DNA from: Laetiporus sulphureus 93-53
Lineage: Eukaryota > Basidiomycota > Agaricomycetes > Polyporales > Laetiporaceae
Assembly: GCF_001632365.1 (NCBI RefSeq)
Contig: NW_024468523.1
Coordinates: forward strand, 1-64,000
DNA: 64,000 nucleotides
Reading direction: 5' to 3'
The position numbers and the translations under genes were made by a program. This document shows positions 44,255 through 55,344 of the stretch, piece after piece (the first letter of the stretch is position 1; each line of letters opens with the position of its first letter). Under the pieces are notes generated by a model. That model saw nothing but the letters and a program-made list of their open reading frames with translations. It made no database searches and was not told the DNA's origin.

Positions 44255-44601
44255 ACCATCCAATTTCTCTGGCGTTGATTTGTACGACAGGAGTTACCTG
44301 AGTAGATTTCGGCATCGTTTGAAATGCAACGTGTATAAGAAAAGATAAGGTGTAACACATTCAATAGATCATTTTTTATGTCGGATGCAGCGCTTCGCCA
44401 CGAACCGGTACAATTATATCTAGCTAACAACTGGATTTTCACGAGACAAATGGCAAGAACAAAACCAGATTACAAATTTCGGTACTGTGAAACTAGCCAA
44501 AAGAGAACACCGAAAACGGAGTATATACGACGATACGGAGGAACGAAGGCATAGGCAAAAGGAAAATACGTCCTTTCTCAACGCGCACGCAAACCTACAT
44601 A
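44255..44601. other. Gap between convergent genes
   Basis: 347 bp between two stop codons facing each other. Expected to hold both polyadenylation regions. Nothing else seen. Confidence 0.5.
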
Positions 44602-46664
44602 TCACGGCCACGCATCCGAGCACGTCCTATCCGGACGTTTGCTGTTCCTGCCCTTGCAGTCGAGCTTCCCGCAGTCCTGGCAAGGATTGGTACAGAACGC
44701 GCGGCCGCCTTTGCCTTTACACTCGTTCGAGCCGCACTTGCAGCAGTGGCGAATGCGCTTCTGCGCAGGCTCGGTTAAAGAGCCGGCTTCGGCGGACGAA
44801 TCCACAATCGAGAATGTGCGCTTGAGGATGTTTTGGTTTGCGTTCGGGTCGATGGGCGGCGACGGATAGAAATAAGGGTTTGCATACTGATAGGGCGAGT
44901 ATGGGGCGAACATCGGAAACTGTCCTGCACGACTGATCGAACCGGGGTCTGGGCTTGCGGGATTAGGATTAGGATTGGGGTGCTGGTGCGCGGCTTGTCC
45001 ATTCACATCCACGGCATTGCTCGGCCCGGCCTGCGGCTCCTGCATACCACCGCTCGGATCTGCGGCGGCACTGTGCGCGTTCCAGGCTTCGTGGAACTCT
45101 TCGGCGGACCTCTGCATGGACAAGTCAACGATGGGTTGAATATCACAGGAAATGAGGAAAACGAAAACTTGCATCCTTGGGATATTCGAGGCTGCCTTCG
45201 ACTTGGGCTGCATCCTGATTTTCATCATCTTCCTCCTCCTCCTGGTCTGCCGATCCATCCTGCTGCTCTTGCGGCGGAGGAGGCATGGGCATCACCTCAT
45301 CCTCAATCAAGCCGCTCTGGATCGATTTAATGATATCCATGATAGCCTCCTTCGTGAGGCCGGCTTTCAGGCTCGCGCGGACCATATTCCACAGCGCAAT
45401 CGACACGCCCATGCCATGCCAGTTCCATACGTCTGGGCCACTGCCCAAGTCCGGGTTGCCCTGAATCAGCAGCGCCGGGAACTCGTCGCGCAGCTTCGGC
45501 GGGAGGGAACGCAGGATCGATATATCTGTGCTCGCAAATTTGCGGCCCTCGGGAGCACTCTGCGGGTTGGCGCACATCGGGCTGCGGCAGACATACTCGC
45601 AGCCAATGATGAAAAACGGCTTGCCGAGGTCATACACCTTGATTGGGCCGGACATGATGCGTCCGCGATTAATGAGTGGCGCGGAGCACGCCGGGCATGC
45701 GATCCCGTTGAACACGAGTGGCTGCGGGTCCCAGTACAGGAAGCGATGCTCAGACGGGATGCGCGCCGTCGACGCGGAGGCTGTCAGAGAAAAGTAGACA
45801 GGCGACGAGGGCAGCCAAAAGGTCTTCAAGATCGAATAGAGTGTCGGGATCGACGGTATGTTCTTGCTAGCAGGGGCGAGCGACGCGAGGTGCGACTTGA
45901 ATGCTTCTTCTACGCTGGGCCCGGCGGCCGACACGGGGTTCGGCGCAGCCAATGCGGAGACTAGGAGCTGCAGGAACGCATCTGGACGGGTGCGTGCGAC
46001 GTCTGCCCAATTGTCCCTATCAAGACTGGGATCGATCGGGAACATAAACGACGGGCGGCCGCTGCGCGGCAGCGAGCCCATCGGCGGTGCCGAAGCTCGC
46101 CACGGATCGCTGGGACCGGGCATAAAATTGTTATACTGAAAATAGCGGATAGCCACTCGGAATCAGTATTGGCAAAAAAAGGAAATTTTGCGAACAAAGG
46201 CGTACCCCATAGCTAAAGACGGCCGCCGCAGAGACAGACTGGGCGCCGCTCGCGAACGTGCCTGGCGGACGCTTGCGCGGTCTGCTTGCACGCCGGGGGC
46301 CCACAGACCCCGCAGGTAACCCATCCTTCCTGGGACGACCCACTGGGCGCTTGATCTTTGGCTCAGCGTTCATGTCGAGCTGCTTCTTTCCGCTGCCTTT
46401 GGGGCGTCCTGGCTTCCTCTTCAAGGGCACTTCTGGGTTGGTGCCGTCTTGGTTCATGGGCATGGGCGCAACGTTAATAGGGGCACCAGACACTACGTTC
46501 GGCGGGACTGCCACTGCGTTCTGGTTCGGCATCTGCATGGGTTGGCCGGGGACGGGATCGTTGGTTCCCACTTGGACATTGTGATCATGTTGCGTGGCCT
46601 GCGATAAGGTCATCGACTGGCCAGCCAGCGTGCTGGCGATGCTTTGAAGAGAACCGTCTGCCAT
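44602..46664 (-). CDS. AT-hook and Cys-rich nuclear protein
   Basis: Three exons (46664-46206, 46135-45173, 45111-44602) join to 643 residues. The first exon has two AT-hook-like motifs, KRKPGRPKGSGKK and RPVGRPRKDG, plus basic RRASRPRKRPPG, all expected to bind the minor groove of AT-rich DNA. The middle exon holds a globular region with Cys pairs (YWDPQPLVFNGIACPACSAP, CEYVCRSPMCANP) like the zinc-binding DUF6729-type domains of fungal and transposon-related proteins. An acidic Glu run follows. The C-terminus is a dense Cys module (CCKCGSNECKGKGG, CTNPCQDCGKLDCKG). A chromatin or transcription role is inferred. Intron 2 begins GC (GCAAGT); no GT donor keeps the frame. Confidence 0.72.
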
Positions 46665-47372
46665 GTTTTGCAGCAAGATACTGCGAACACCTCGTTAGCC
46701 CGTTCTCTGCGTGCATAGTGGTGAAAGACAAGAAATAGGGCAGAGCCAGAATAACGAAAAGGACGGGGAGAATATGGTGCAGTAAATGAGGGGTAAGAGA
46801 CATAACCGACGACGGGCAAATATCCCTGCCCTTTGCGACGACAAGGAGACGTTTGTTACCTGTTTTGCGAGCGACAAGTGGTGGGGATTAGTTCTCGCGC
46901 CTATAAATGCTTGTTCTGCGTATTTTGCGTGCAGGATGGAGGGAGAAAGAGATTCTGCAGGTTAACGTGCGAGGATAACTGTTCGGTAACTACCGGAAAC
47001 ACTTGCTGACTTATCATCCCCAAAATAGAAGTATGTCACGTGCGTGACCGGGACGCCCATCCTTTGGCTCCGTCGTCCTTGGCGGCACATCCCAGGCTCT
47101 CTCGAGGCTTTCCTGCGCACTCCTCCAGCTTTCTGGCCTCCTCTTTGCTCTGCTCGCCTTCCTCGATTTGTAAAATGCGATGCAGGAGAAGCTGTTCAAA
47201 CTGGAAAATTGCGCCCGAGCGTTTGTTTTGCAGCCGTAAGGGGAAGCGTGCGTGACGTCACGGCCAGCCCAGAGCCACTCTCTCCGTTGCACCCATCACA
47301 CGCTCGCATACCTTATCCTGCGTCAGAAATGCGCCCGTCCGCCTTTGTTGCACCTCCTCTCCGCCAGCCGCC
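46665..47372. promoter_or_regulatory. Divergent promoter region
   Basis: 708 bp between the AT-hook gene and the DUF4112 gene, which run apart. Contains CpG-rich DNA with two TCACG cores near 47038 and 47256. No coding frame. Confidence 0.45.
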
Positions 47373-48521
47373 ATGACCTCCGACTTCGCCACCTCCATCG
47401 GCAGAAAGCTCTTCGAAAAGCACCTTCAAAATTACACACCTGAAGACCCACTCTACGAGACGTACACGGACAAACGCGGGCGGCAGCGCAGGAGAAAGGT
47501 GTGCGCGTATGCATTCGAAGTTGCTGGAAATGTGCTGAGATTTGGAGCGCCGCTAGAGGGAGCTGCCGCCTGGATTGAGTTCGCGCGACGCGAAGATTCT
47601 CAAGTCCGTGAAACGACGGGCGCATCACCTCGATAAGGGATTCAGTATATGTGGCATGCGCTTTGGATGGACGTTTTTCATCGGTGAGTGCGATGTCGGG
47701 GTTTTCGGGCTGCTAGAAGGGTGTACGAGCTGTTCCCAGTTTTGCACTATGACGATAACCCAGGTTCGCTACGTCTCGCTGGATTTGCATGTCGCTAGAT
47801 TGACTATTGCAGCACACATCCTCCTCCAAGTTTCTCTCACTGCTCCAGCACGACGAAGGGCGTGAAACGATGCATCGCTCTAATTATAATTCTGTGCCCA
47901 ATCTGTCATTGGCGTCATAGACATACACTCCACGTCGCCGCCTGCCTGCGGCGCTATACTCACGCTTCGCATGACCTCATCGATGTCGAATTCTAGTGCT
48001 GATACACAACCCCTAGGTATTGTTCCTGGAGCTGGTGATATAGCAAACGCAGCATTGAACTATGTTCTTGTGGTCAGAAAAGCAAGACGGGCGGAGTGAG
48101 TTGTTTCTCATGACACCTAATCGCCGCATGACTTAGTGTGCTTCCTAGCATTCCTGATTGGCTATTAAGCCGCATGCTTGTCAACAACGCCGTTTCTGCT
48201 GCCGTCGGCTTTGTCCCAATAGTTGGAGACATCATGCTGGCCGTTTACAAGGCTAACTCCCGGAACGCCGCGCTGCTCGAGGAGTTCCTACGGATACGAG
48301 GCGAAGAGGCTCTTAAGATGGCAGAGGAGGCGCAGGCACAGGCACAGGCGGCCGTGAGCACTGGTGGGCCACCGGCGCGCGAAGAGAGGCCAAACAACAA
48401 GCGTGAGGGCAGCGGGTGGTTTGTGCGGAGGAACAAGGCAAAGGACACCACACCGGAGACAGCACCAAGTCCGCTCGTGAGCATGAATAGGGATAGCCGG
48501 TTTATTGAAAACGTGCCGTAG
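47373..48521 (+). CDS. DUF4112 family protein
   Basis: Four exons (47373-47498, 47557-47683, 48017-48095, 48149-48521) give 234 residues. Conserved segments are SRDAKILKSVKRRAHHLDKG, FGWTFFIGIVPGAGDIANAAL and DWLLSRMLVNNAVSAAVGFV followed by PIVGDIMLAVYKANSRNAALLEEF. These are the two hydrophobic, Gly-Asp-containing halves typical of DUF4112, a small membrane-associated family of unknown function in fungi and bacteria. The C-terminus is hydrophilic, with Ala/Gln-rich and basic stretches. Intron 2 is 333 bp, much longer than any other intron in the window. Confidence 0.85.
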
Positions 48522-48716
48522 TGAGCGCGTCGGACCTTCACCTCATTTTGTTACCCGAACGAACATTGCGTCACATACTACCTCACAAGCACACTTGTGT
48601 ATCATGTTTGGATTGGATTTACTGTAGTATATATGTTCCACGTTTATCGCCACAATGCGGATAAGGCTCATACGATGATTTTAAAAATGCGCTTATGATG
48701 ATTCATGATAAGATCT

Positions 48717-49721
48717 TTACTCGTACAAGGTACCCTCATCGTCGCTCTCTCCTCGTCTTCCCAGACCCATATATATCCCCAGCCCAACCGGACTGTGTGG
48801 CTTAGTAGGGGACTGAAAGTCGCCATCAGATCGCGTGCCAATGGACGGCACTGTGGGGGACGCAGAACGGGTGGAGATACTGGAGCCGACCAGCGCGCCA
48901 GGCGTCAGCCGGCAGTCCCGCAGCACGAGCTCGTTCGCAGCGACGACAGGATCAGTGTTAGTACCGACGATTTGCCAGCCCGTCGGCGCACCAGGCGTCA
49001 GACGGACGTTGCGCGCACCCAGCTCGTCGGGGGTTACGATAGGATCGAGCTCGCTCGCGAAGGCGGGCTGCACGCCGATGTCGACGACGGGCGAGAGGGA
49101 GTTGAAGAACGTGCCGAGGGCGGAAAGCCTGGGTACGGTGGGTGAAAAAATCTGAGAGGCATGCGGCGGAAGGAGCGGCTGACGGGGCGACACGTACGGC
49201 GCTCCTCTGTAGAGGCGAGGGCGCGTGGGATATGTGGGCCGAAGTACCGCAGACGGGAATGGTGGGACGCGGGCGACCGCTGGAGTGGGCGGTGCGTCGA
49301 AGAGGAATGGCGGAATTCGCGCGAGCGCGAGCTCCGGGGAGAACGGGATCGCCGGCGAGAACAGGTCGGACTCAGCGGCAGGGCTCTGCGGACGAACTGT
49401 GCTGCCAAACATCAAGTGTGGAGGGGCACCTCCAGAGGCTGGTACGGGTTTCCCAGCGAGAGTACGGACGTGCGCTGGAGAGAGCTTGGGCGGGAGGCCG
49501 AGGCCGACGCTGTTATGGGATTGGGCGACTTTGCGAGCCTCGGCACGGACTTTGGCATGCGCGAGTACGGCCTCGAGTTCATGCTTGTTGGGACGCCTGG
49601 TAGAGGATGTGGATGCCGCGTTGGCGTGGATGAAAGGACACGAGTTTGAGCGCGAAAGTGAACGCCTGATTCCGCCTGGACCAGCCAGGGAAAACGGGCG
49701 AGAGAATGACGAAGAGGCCAT
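48717..49721 (-). CDS. Proline/serine-rich disordered protein with internal repeat
   Basis: Single-exon frame of 334 residues from ATG 49721 (MASSSFSRPFSLAGPGG) to a stop at 48717. Rich in Pro, Ser, Ala and Arg with no recognised domain. A helical basic patch (RPNKHELEAVLAHAKVR) lies near residues 43-65. Two adjacent imperfect repeats of about 30 residues near the C-terminus share the pattern DPxV...EL..R..RLTPGA. Both strands are open over much of the region because of high GC, but this strand has the ATG and the repeat structure. Function unknown. Confidence 0.6.
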   Translation of the reverse strand: MASSSFSRPFSLAGPGGIRRSLSRSNSCPFIHANAASTSSTRRPNKHELEAVLAHAKVRAEARKVAQSHNSVGLGLPPKLSPAHVRTLAGKPVPASGGAPPHLMFGSTVRPQSPAAESDLFSPAIPFSPELALARIPPFLFDAPPTPAVARVPPFPSAVLRPTYPTRPRLYRGAPYVSPRQPLLPPHASQIFSPTVPRLSALGTFFNSLSPVVDIGVQPAFASELDPIVTPDELGARNVRLTPGAPTGWQIVGTNTDPVVAANELVLRDCRLTPGALVGSSISTRSASPTVPSIGTRSDGDFQSPTKPHSPVGLGIYMGLGRRGESDDEGTLYE

Positions 49722-51096
49722 GTTGAAATAACGATGTTACAAGCAGTGATAAGCGTATTGACGTTCTGTGTGCCCGGTGAATTTGCTTGAAGTGCACTCG
49801 ACTCGAATGCACTTTTATGCACTACACGTACGGATGTGCGGTGTGCGGATGTTTTGAACATACCCGTTTCCGCATCACGTACTTCCACGTCCAATCAAAG
49901 GTACTCACATTCAGCAGCATCCGGATTCAACCACATGTCACAGTGCCTTGACCGTTGCGCCAGACTCGGAGAAGGATACTTGACATTCGCTGAGGTCAGG
50001 ACCGGTCATTCGATGCTCTGCACTAGCTTCCGAGAGGTCAGCAAAGCACTCTTCGCCCTGTCAGAAATGCATATTTGAATCCTGAGACTAAAGGTGATGG
50101 ATGCAAGAAGCAGGGGGCTCCAAGGGTATTCCAACGTCGCATTTCGAAGGGTTCGTTTGATCGTGGGCGTTTGTCGGGGAGCTGATTAGGCGCTGCGCTG
50201 AGATCCGTTTTCTGATCGGGTCTGACCACGTGACACTCCCGGGAGACGGAATGAGCAAGTCCGACCGTTCCGGCCACAGCCACCAAGTGAAATCAAAGCG
50301 CCGATTCGTCAACAAGTGTTTGGAAATTCGAATTAAATCTCTACTGTGGCCTGCTTAAGATCTAAATCCGATCTTAGTTATTGCGCCGACGTGGTAGGCG
50401 GTGAAAGAACGGTAATTGATTGCATTTGAGCAGGCTTTACAGCAGCGTTCCCATGTCTCGCACGCAATCTGTTGGCAGAATGTGCTAAGGACGCATCTGA
50501 CATCCCATCGTGAGTACTTGTCTCTCGTACAACGCCACCTAATCTCTCGGCCCTATCTTCCTAAACGAGGACACCGCAGGGCATTTCGCGTTTTCGGTGC
50601 CGATACTTTAACAACGTGTCGGCGAATAAATCTCCCAGGATACCGACAGTGACGTTGGGTGTTGATAGAATCCTCGGAAGCCTCCGTCGGGAGAAAAGGA
50701 ACCCAATTGTGCGTGCGACGCCTGCCGAAATCAATGCAACCAGATATAAGGGCAGTCCGCTTCGGCGTCCCGATCTTAAGAAGCTTCACTGGCCGTGCCC
50801 GTCGGAAACGCGAGATGCGTTCTGCGAGCAACGGTTCCTTGTCCACGCTGCAATGGACCTCTAGAATGAGCACAATGCGTGAAATATTCCCGAAAGCGCC
50901 ACAATCCCGCAGCAAGGCAGGAGCGCTGTTTGCGTTTTGCGTAAGGCGTGCCTTCACGACCGCGCCAATTTGAAGACCCATTGGTAAGGGGCTGATTCAA
51001 CTCCATGGTGAGTAAGTTCTGTCCAGTTGTTCGGCGATACTGAATTTGCCTCCGCCACATAGGTTCGGTGGAGGAAAGGTACCCGGCTCTCGAGGA
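49722..51096. other. Intergenic, no gene supported
   Basis: About 1.4 kb upstream of the reductase gene. Overlapping open frames at 50553-50981 on both strands lack family similarity or splice structure. A CACGTGAC site lies at about 50226. Confidence 0.45.
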
Positions 51097-51104
51097 TATA
51101 TAAA
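51097..51104 (+). promoter_or_regulatory. TATA box of the adenylation-reductase gene
   Basis: TATATAAA about 84 bp before the ATG at 51188, in a flanking context of CTCGAGG repeats (ctctcgagga ... cccctcgagg). A clear TATA box suggests inducible rather than constitutive expression. Confidence 0.6.
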
Positions 51105-51187
51105 CCCCTCGAGGTTGGTCTCAATGCCGTAGATATCTTCCCTCACTTCATCCTTCCCACCTCGTCTTCACCCTTGATTCTACAGCC

Positions 51188-54100
51188 ATGACCGTCATCA
51201 CACGTCCCGTACTCCCTCCCTGCCCTCAGATCCATGGTCGCTCGAGCACGACCTTCAAGCTCCCTCCTTTGGAGGGCTCATTGACTCTCCCCGAGCTTTT
51301 CGACTGGCAGGCGCAGAACTCTCCGTCCCACCGCGTCTTTACATTCGCCGACGATGATGGTGAAACTAGGGACATTACCTGGCGCGAAGCGGCGCGTGGT
51401 GTTCATACAGGCGCAAAGCTTGTCAGGAGCCGCCTTGGCTCGCAGCCTGGGATACACGAAACTCCAGTCATAGCGATTCTCGCGACTTCAGGTAAGATAT
51501 CCCTTGCGCTTTATCTTCGGAACTAGCGGCTCAAGTGACCTGCCCTCAGACGGCATTCCATACTTCACAATGATGATCAGTATCATGCGGGCGGGCTACG
51601 CTGCATTTCTCATCTCCTCACGTAATTCATCTGCGGCCGTCGCCCACCTGATCAGCCAGGTGGGAGTTAAACATCTCTTCGTCGGGCCGGAACCGTCCAT
51701 GGAGGAACTCGCCGGCGAGGTGATGAACCTTCTCAAGACGGAATACCCTTCGTCATCTGTGCCGAACTCCTCGTCCCTGCCGCTATTCGAAGAGCTTTAC
51801 TTGCCGTCGTCCACGGCGACTGTTGACGTTCCGTATCAATTCAAGGGAGCCAATGCTCCCGCCCTGATTTTGCACTCATCCGGTATACAGCCTTGTTTAT
51901 TTTGTGCCTTGTTTGATCCTTGCTGACTGTACTCCATAGGCTCCACTGCATTCCCCAAACCCATCGTCATGTCAAACCAGAGAGTTCTCGAGATTGTTCG
52001 GTCCCCTTGCTACGGCGAACGCGACTTGTGCGGTGTGGTATTCTCGCTGCATAGCACACCTATGTTCCATGCTATGGGCGTCATGATCGCGATGTGGGGG
52101 GTAAGTGAATTTGTGTTTATCGGTTCTTAGCCATCATCTTAGCTTGCTATTCCCTACAGCCGGCTGCAGGCATCACATACGCATTCTTCAAGCCCAAGTC
52201 ACCTCCTACTGTGCCGTCACCAGACTTGACGATCCAAGCTACCAAGGCGACTCAATGTGACATCATCGCCGCTGTTCCGGCAATGATTGAGGTAAGAATT
52301 TACCCGCATATTGTCCGGGACACCAATGAACTGTTTCCTTCACAGATGTGGTCTCGCGTCCCAGAATACGTAGACTACTTCAAGACGCGTCAGGGCCTCG
52401 TGAGTATCGCGTGAGCATTTTTGGCTCGCCAATGCTAATTAATGAATGGCCAGATATACGGCGGTGGACCTCTTAGCAAAGAGGTTGGCGACTTTTTGGC
52501 ATCGGAGGGCATCACTATCTTTAACCTCTACGGATCGTGAGTATTTTTCATGTCTTATCTGGCCCGGGTGCTTATGAAGGGACTTGTGTAGAACGGAGGG
52601 CGGCCCACTGACGGTCATCTTACTCGCCGAAGTTGGTATGGATTGGGAGTACTTCAAGTTGCCGGACTGCGCCAAGGCGCACATGATCCCGCAGGACGAT
52701 GGCTCGTATGAGTTCATCCTCATGGTATGTCTTGTGTCGCGGTGTTTGGCTTTGACTGGTGAAGACTGAGGACTCTGAATTGCAGACCAGCGACGCCCTT
52801 CACCCAGCCGTTTTGAACGCTGACGCCAATGGCGTACCCTCTTATGCGACGTCTGATCTCCTGATCAGACACCCGACGAAGCCGGGATTCTGGAAGATCC
52901 ACGGCCGTACAGATGACCAGATCATGCACAGCACAGGAGAGAAGGTTGGTTTCACCTCAGCCAAATCCAGTGAACCGAGCTGTTACTAACGATTTCTCTC
53001 CAGACAAACCCGGGCCCGCTTGAGGCAATGATGAACCAAGACCCCCATGTGCATGCGTCAATCATCTTTGGTCGCGGACGATTCCAGGCCGGCATCCTTG
53101 TGGATCCCAAGCGGGAGTACCAGTTTGACCCGTCAGACGAGAAGAAGCTCGCCGAGTTCAGGAACAAGATTTGGTGCGTCTGGATCTTCAACTACATTCA
53201 CATTTGCCTTGACATGTCTTCGACATAGGCCGACTGTCGAGAAGATGAACGAGTTTGCGCCGCAGCACTCGAGATTGTTCAAGGAGGTGAGCGGAATCAG
53301 CTTTCTGCTTTGGAACAATGCTAACTCCATCTCGGCTCGCAGATGATCATGGTGTCGAAGCCTTCCAAGCCGTTTGCGTACACAGCCAAGGACACCGTTC
53401 GCCGCGGAGTCGTCTTGAAGGAGTATGACCAGGAGATCAACGACATTTACGATTTGGTCGAGAAGAGCGCGCAATCGAACGTCCCTCCGCCGGAGAAGTG
53501 GGACTTGGACTCGGCCGCACAGTTCGTGCGGGCCGTCGTGGGCAAGATCATGACCCATAAGGTGACCGATAGCGACGACTTGTTCCAACACGGATGCGAC
53601 AGGTATGATCCTCCTTATATCTTTTCATACGACACTTCTTGATGTGATTTCTATGCTATCAGCTTGCAGGCGACGTACATCCGCAACGCTCTCCTCCGCG
53701 GCTTGCAGGAGACAGCAAAGATCGACACCCGCAAGATTGTCGGCAACTTCGTCTACGACCACCCAACCGTCTCGAGTCTCGCGTCATTCGTCTCCGGCCT
53801 CGCACTCGGCACGGTCGATGGGAAGAAAGCGGACTCTCCAGCGGCGCGCATTAATGCCATGCACGCAATGGTGGCCAAGTATACGTCTGACTTCCCGGCT
53901 CACAAGCCAAACGAGGCTGCGCTTGGCGCGAGACCGCACGGAGATGTCGTTTTCGTGACTGGAACCACTGGCAGTTTGGGTTGTCATCTCCTGTCGCAGA
54001 TGGCTGCAAATCCCGAGGTCGCTGTCATCTATGGGTTCAACAGGCCTGCAAGGAACCAGATTCCTCTCTTCGAGAGGCAGAAAGCTGCCTTGGCTGACCG

Positions 54101-55344
54101 CGGCCTGGATGCGAGCATCCTCAACACACCGAAGGTCGTACTTCTTGAGGGCGAGCTGGCGCAACCCTACTGGGGCTTGCCAGAAGAAACATACGATGAG
54201 GCATGCATCTTCCTCTGTGATTAAGTGTAGCACATACTGACTCTGCCGGATTGTAGCTTCACCGCACTGTGACGCACATCATCCACAATGGTAACGTCTA
54301 ATGGTATCGAGCTTCGTGATTAAATACTGATCGACCGTTATTTTTGCTCGTTTAGCGTGGCGTGTCGACTTTGTGATCAACCTGTCGTCGTTCGAGTCGA
54401 GTATAGCCGGAGTACGCAGTCTTGTCGACTTTGCCCTCACTTCGCCTTTGCCCGAGCCTCCACGGGTATTGTTCGAAAGTTCCATGGGTGTCTTCCAAAG
54501 TACGTATTATCTATCTGGGGCCGCGCTATTGTTCTGAACGCAACGTTCTCGCGCATTAGATGCTCCCGATTTGCGATTTGCCGAGGAGCCAATCCTGCCT
54601 GACTGGGCGTTAGGTACCGGCTACGCAGAATCGAAGTGGGTGTCCGAACAGATCATGTACGCCGCGGGCAAGAAGACGGTGTTGGATCCATTGGTTGTGC
54701 GTGTGGGCCAGGTCTGTGGTGGCCTGGACGGCACATGGAATGCGCACGAGTGGTACCCCTCGTTGGTGCAAAGTGCGCCGAGGCTCGGATGCTTCCCCGA
54801 CGACCACAAGGTGCGTTTCCCACGAAACTCGGTATCCAGCGCTTTTTTGCTCAAGGCTGACTGCGTGCGCGAATAGGGCATCAACTTTATTCCTCTGGAT
54901 ATCACCACTTCTGCGATTATTGACTTCCGCAAGGCGCCGTACGAGACCGGTGTCGTCCACCTCGTCCACCCGAACCCGGTGTCCTGGCACTCGCTCGCGG
55001 AGGTCGTCGCACAGGAATTCAACGTCGAGCTAGTGCCTTTCCCCGAGTACGTCGTGAAACTGGAAGAGGTAGCAAGCTCTGTCTCTGGCGCCAAGGCCGA
55101 CGCGCAGGGCGAGATGGTCCGCAGCCTGCGCGCGCTGCACCTGCTTCCCTTCTACCGCGGCTTGGCCGAGAAGGGCTCGGACACCAGGCTGGCCATCGGT
55201 TTCGGCGACCTCGATGTCACGCGGGCCGTGAAGGTGTCGCCCACGCTGGGCGATCCCAATCTCCGCCAGCTCGGAGCAGAGGACGTGAAGAGATGGATCG
55301 CGTACTGGCACAGGGTTGGACAGTTCTCCGGCGAGCCTTTGTAG
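51188..55344 (+). CDS. NRPS-like adenylation-thiolation-reductase enzyme
   Basis: Sixteen exons sum to 1093 residues in frame: 51188-51491, 51550-51882, 51940-52100, 52160-52291, 52346-52399, 52454-52536, 52592-52724, 52786-52944, 53004-53173, 53229-53286, 53343-53602, 53663-54200, 54257-54290, 54356-54499, 54560-54810, 54877-55344. The adenylation domain has HSSGSTAFPKPIV, YGSTEGGP and GRTDDQIMHSTGEK. The carrier domain has DDLFQHGCDSLQAT, with Ser for phosphopantetheine split by an intron. The reductase domain has VVFVTGTTGSLGCHLL for NADPH binding and GYAESKWVSEQ with the catalytic Tyr and Lys. Such A-T-R enzymes activate a carboxylic acid as AMP ester, load it as thioester and release an aldehyde. 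Basidiomycete relatives include aryl-acid reductases and aminoadipate reductase. No tailoring genes adjoin. Intron 12 begins GC (GCATGC). Confidence 0.92.

Noticed and set aside
49161..49731. Plus-strand frames across the disordered minus-strand gene
   Set aside because: GC-rich shadow frames; composition is dominated by Arg and Gly and there is no domain.
50553..50981. Overlapping frames on both strands
   Set aside because: Neither strand shows a recognisable domain or splice signals; likely chance.
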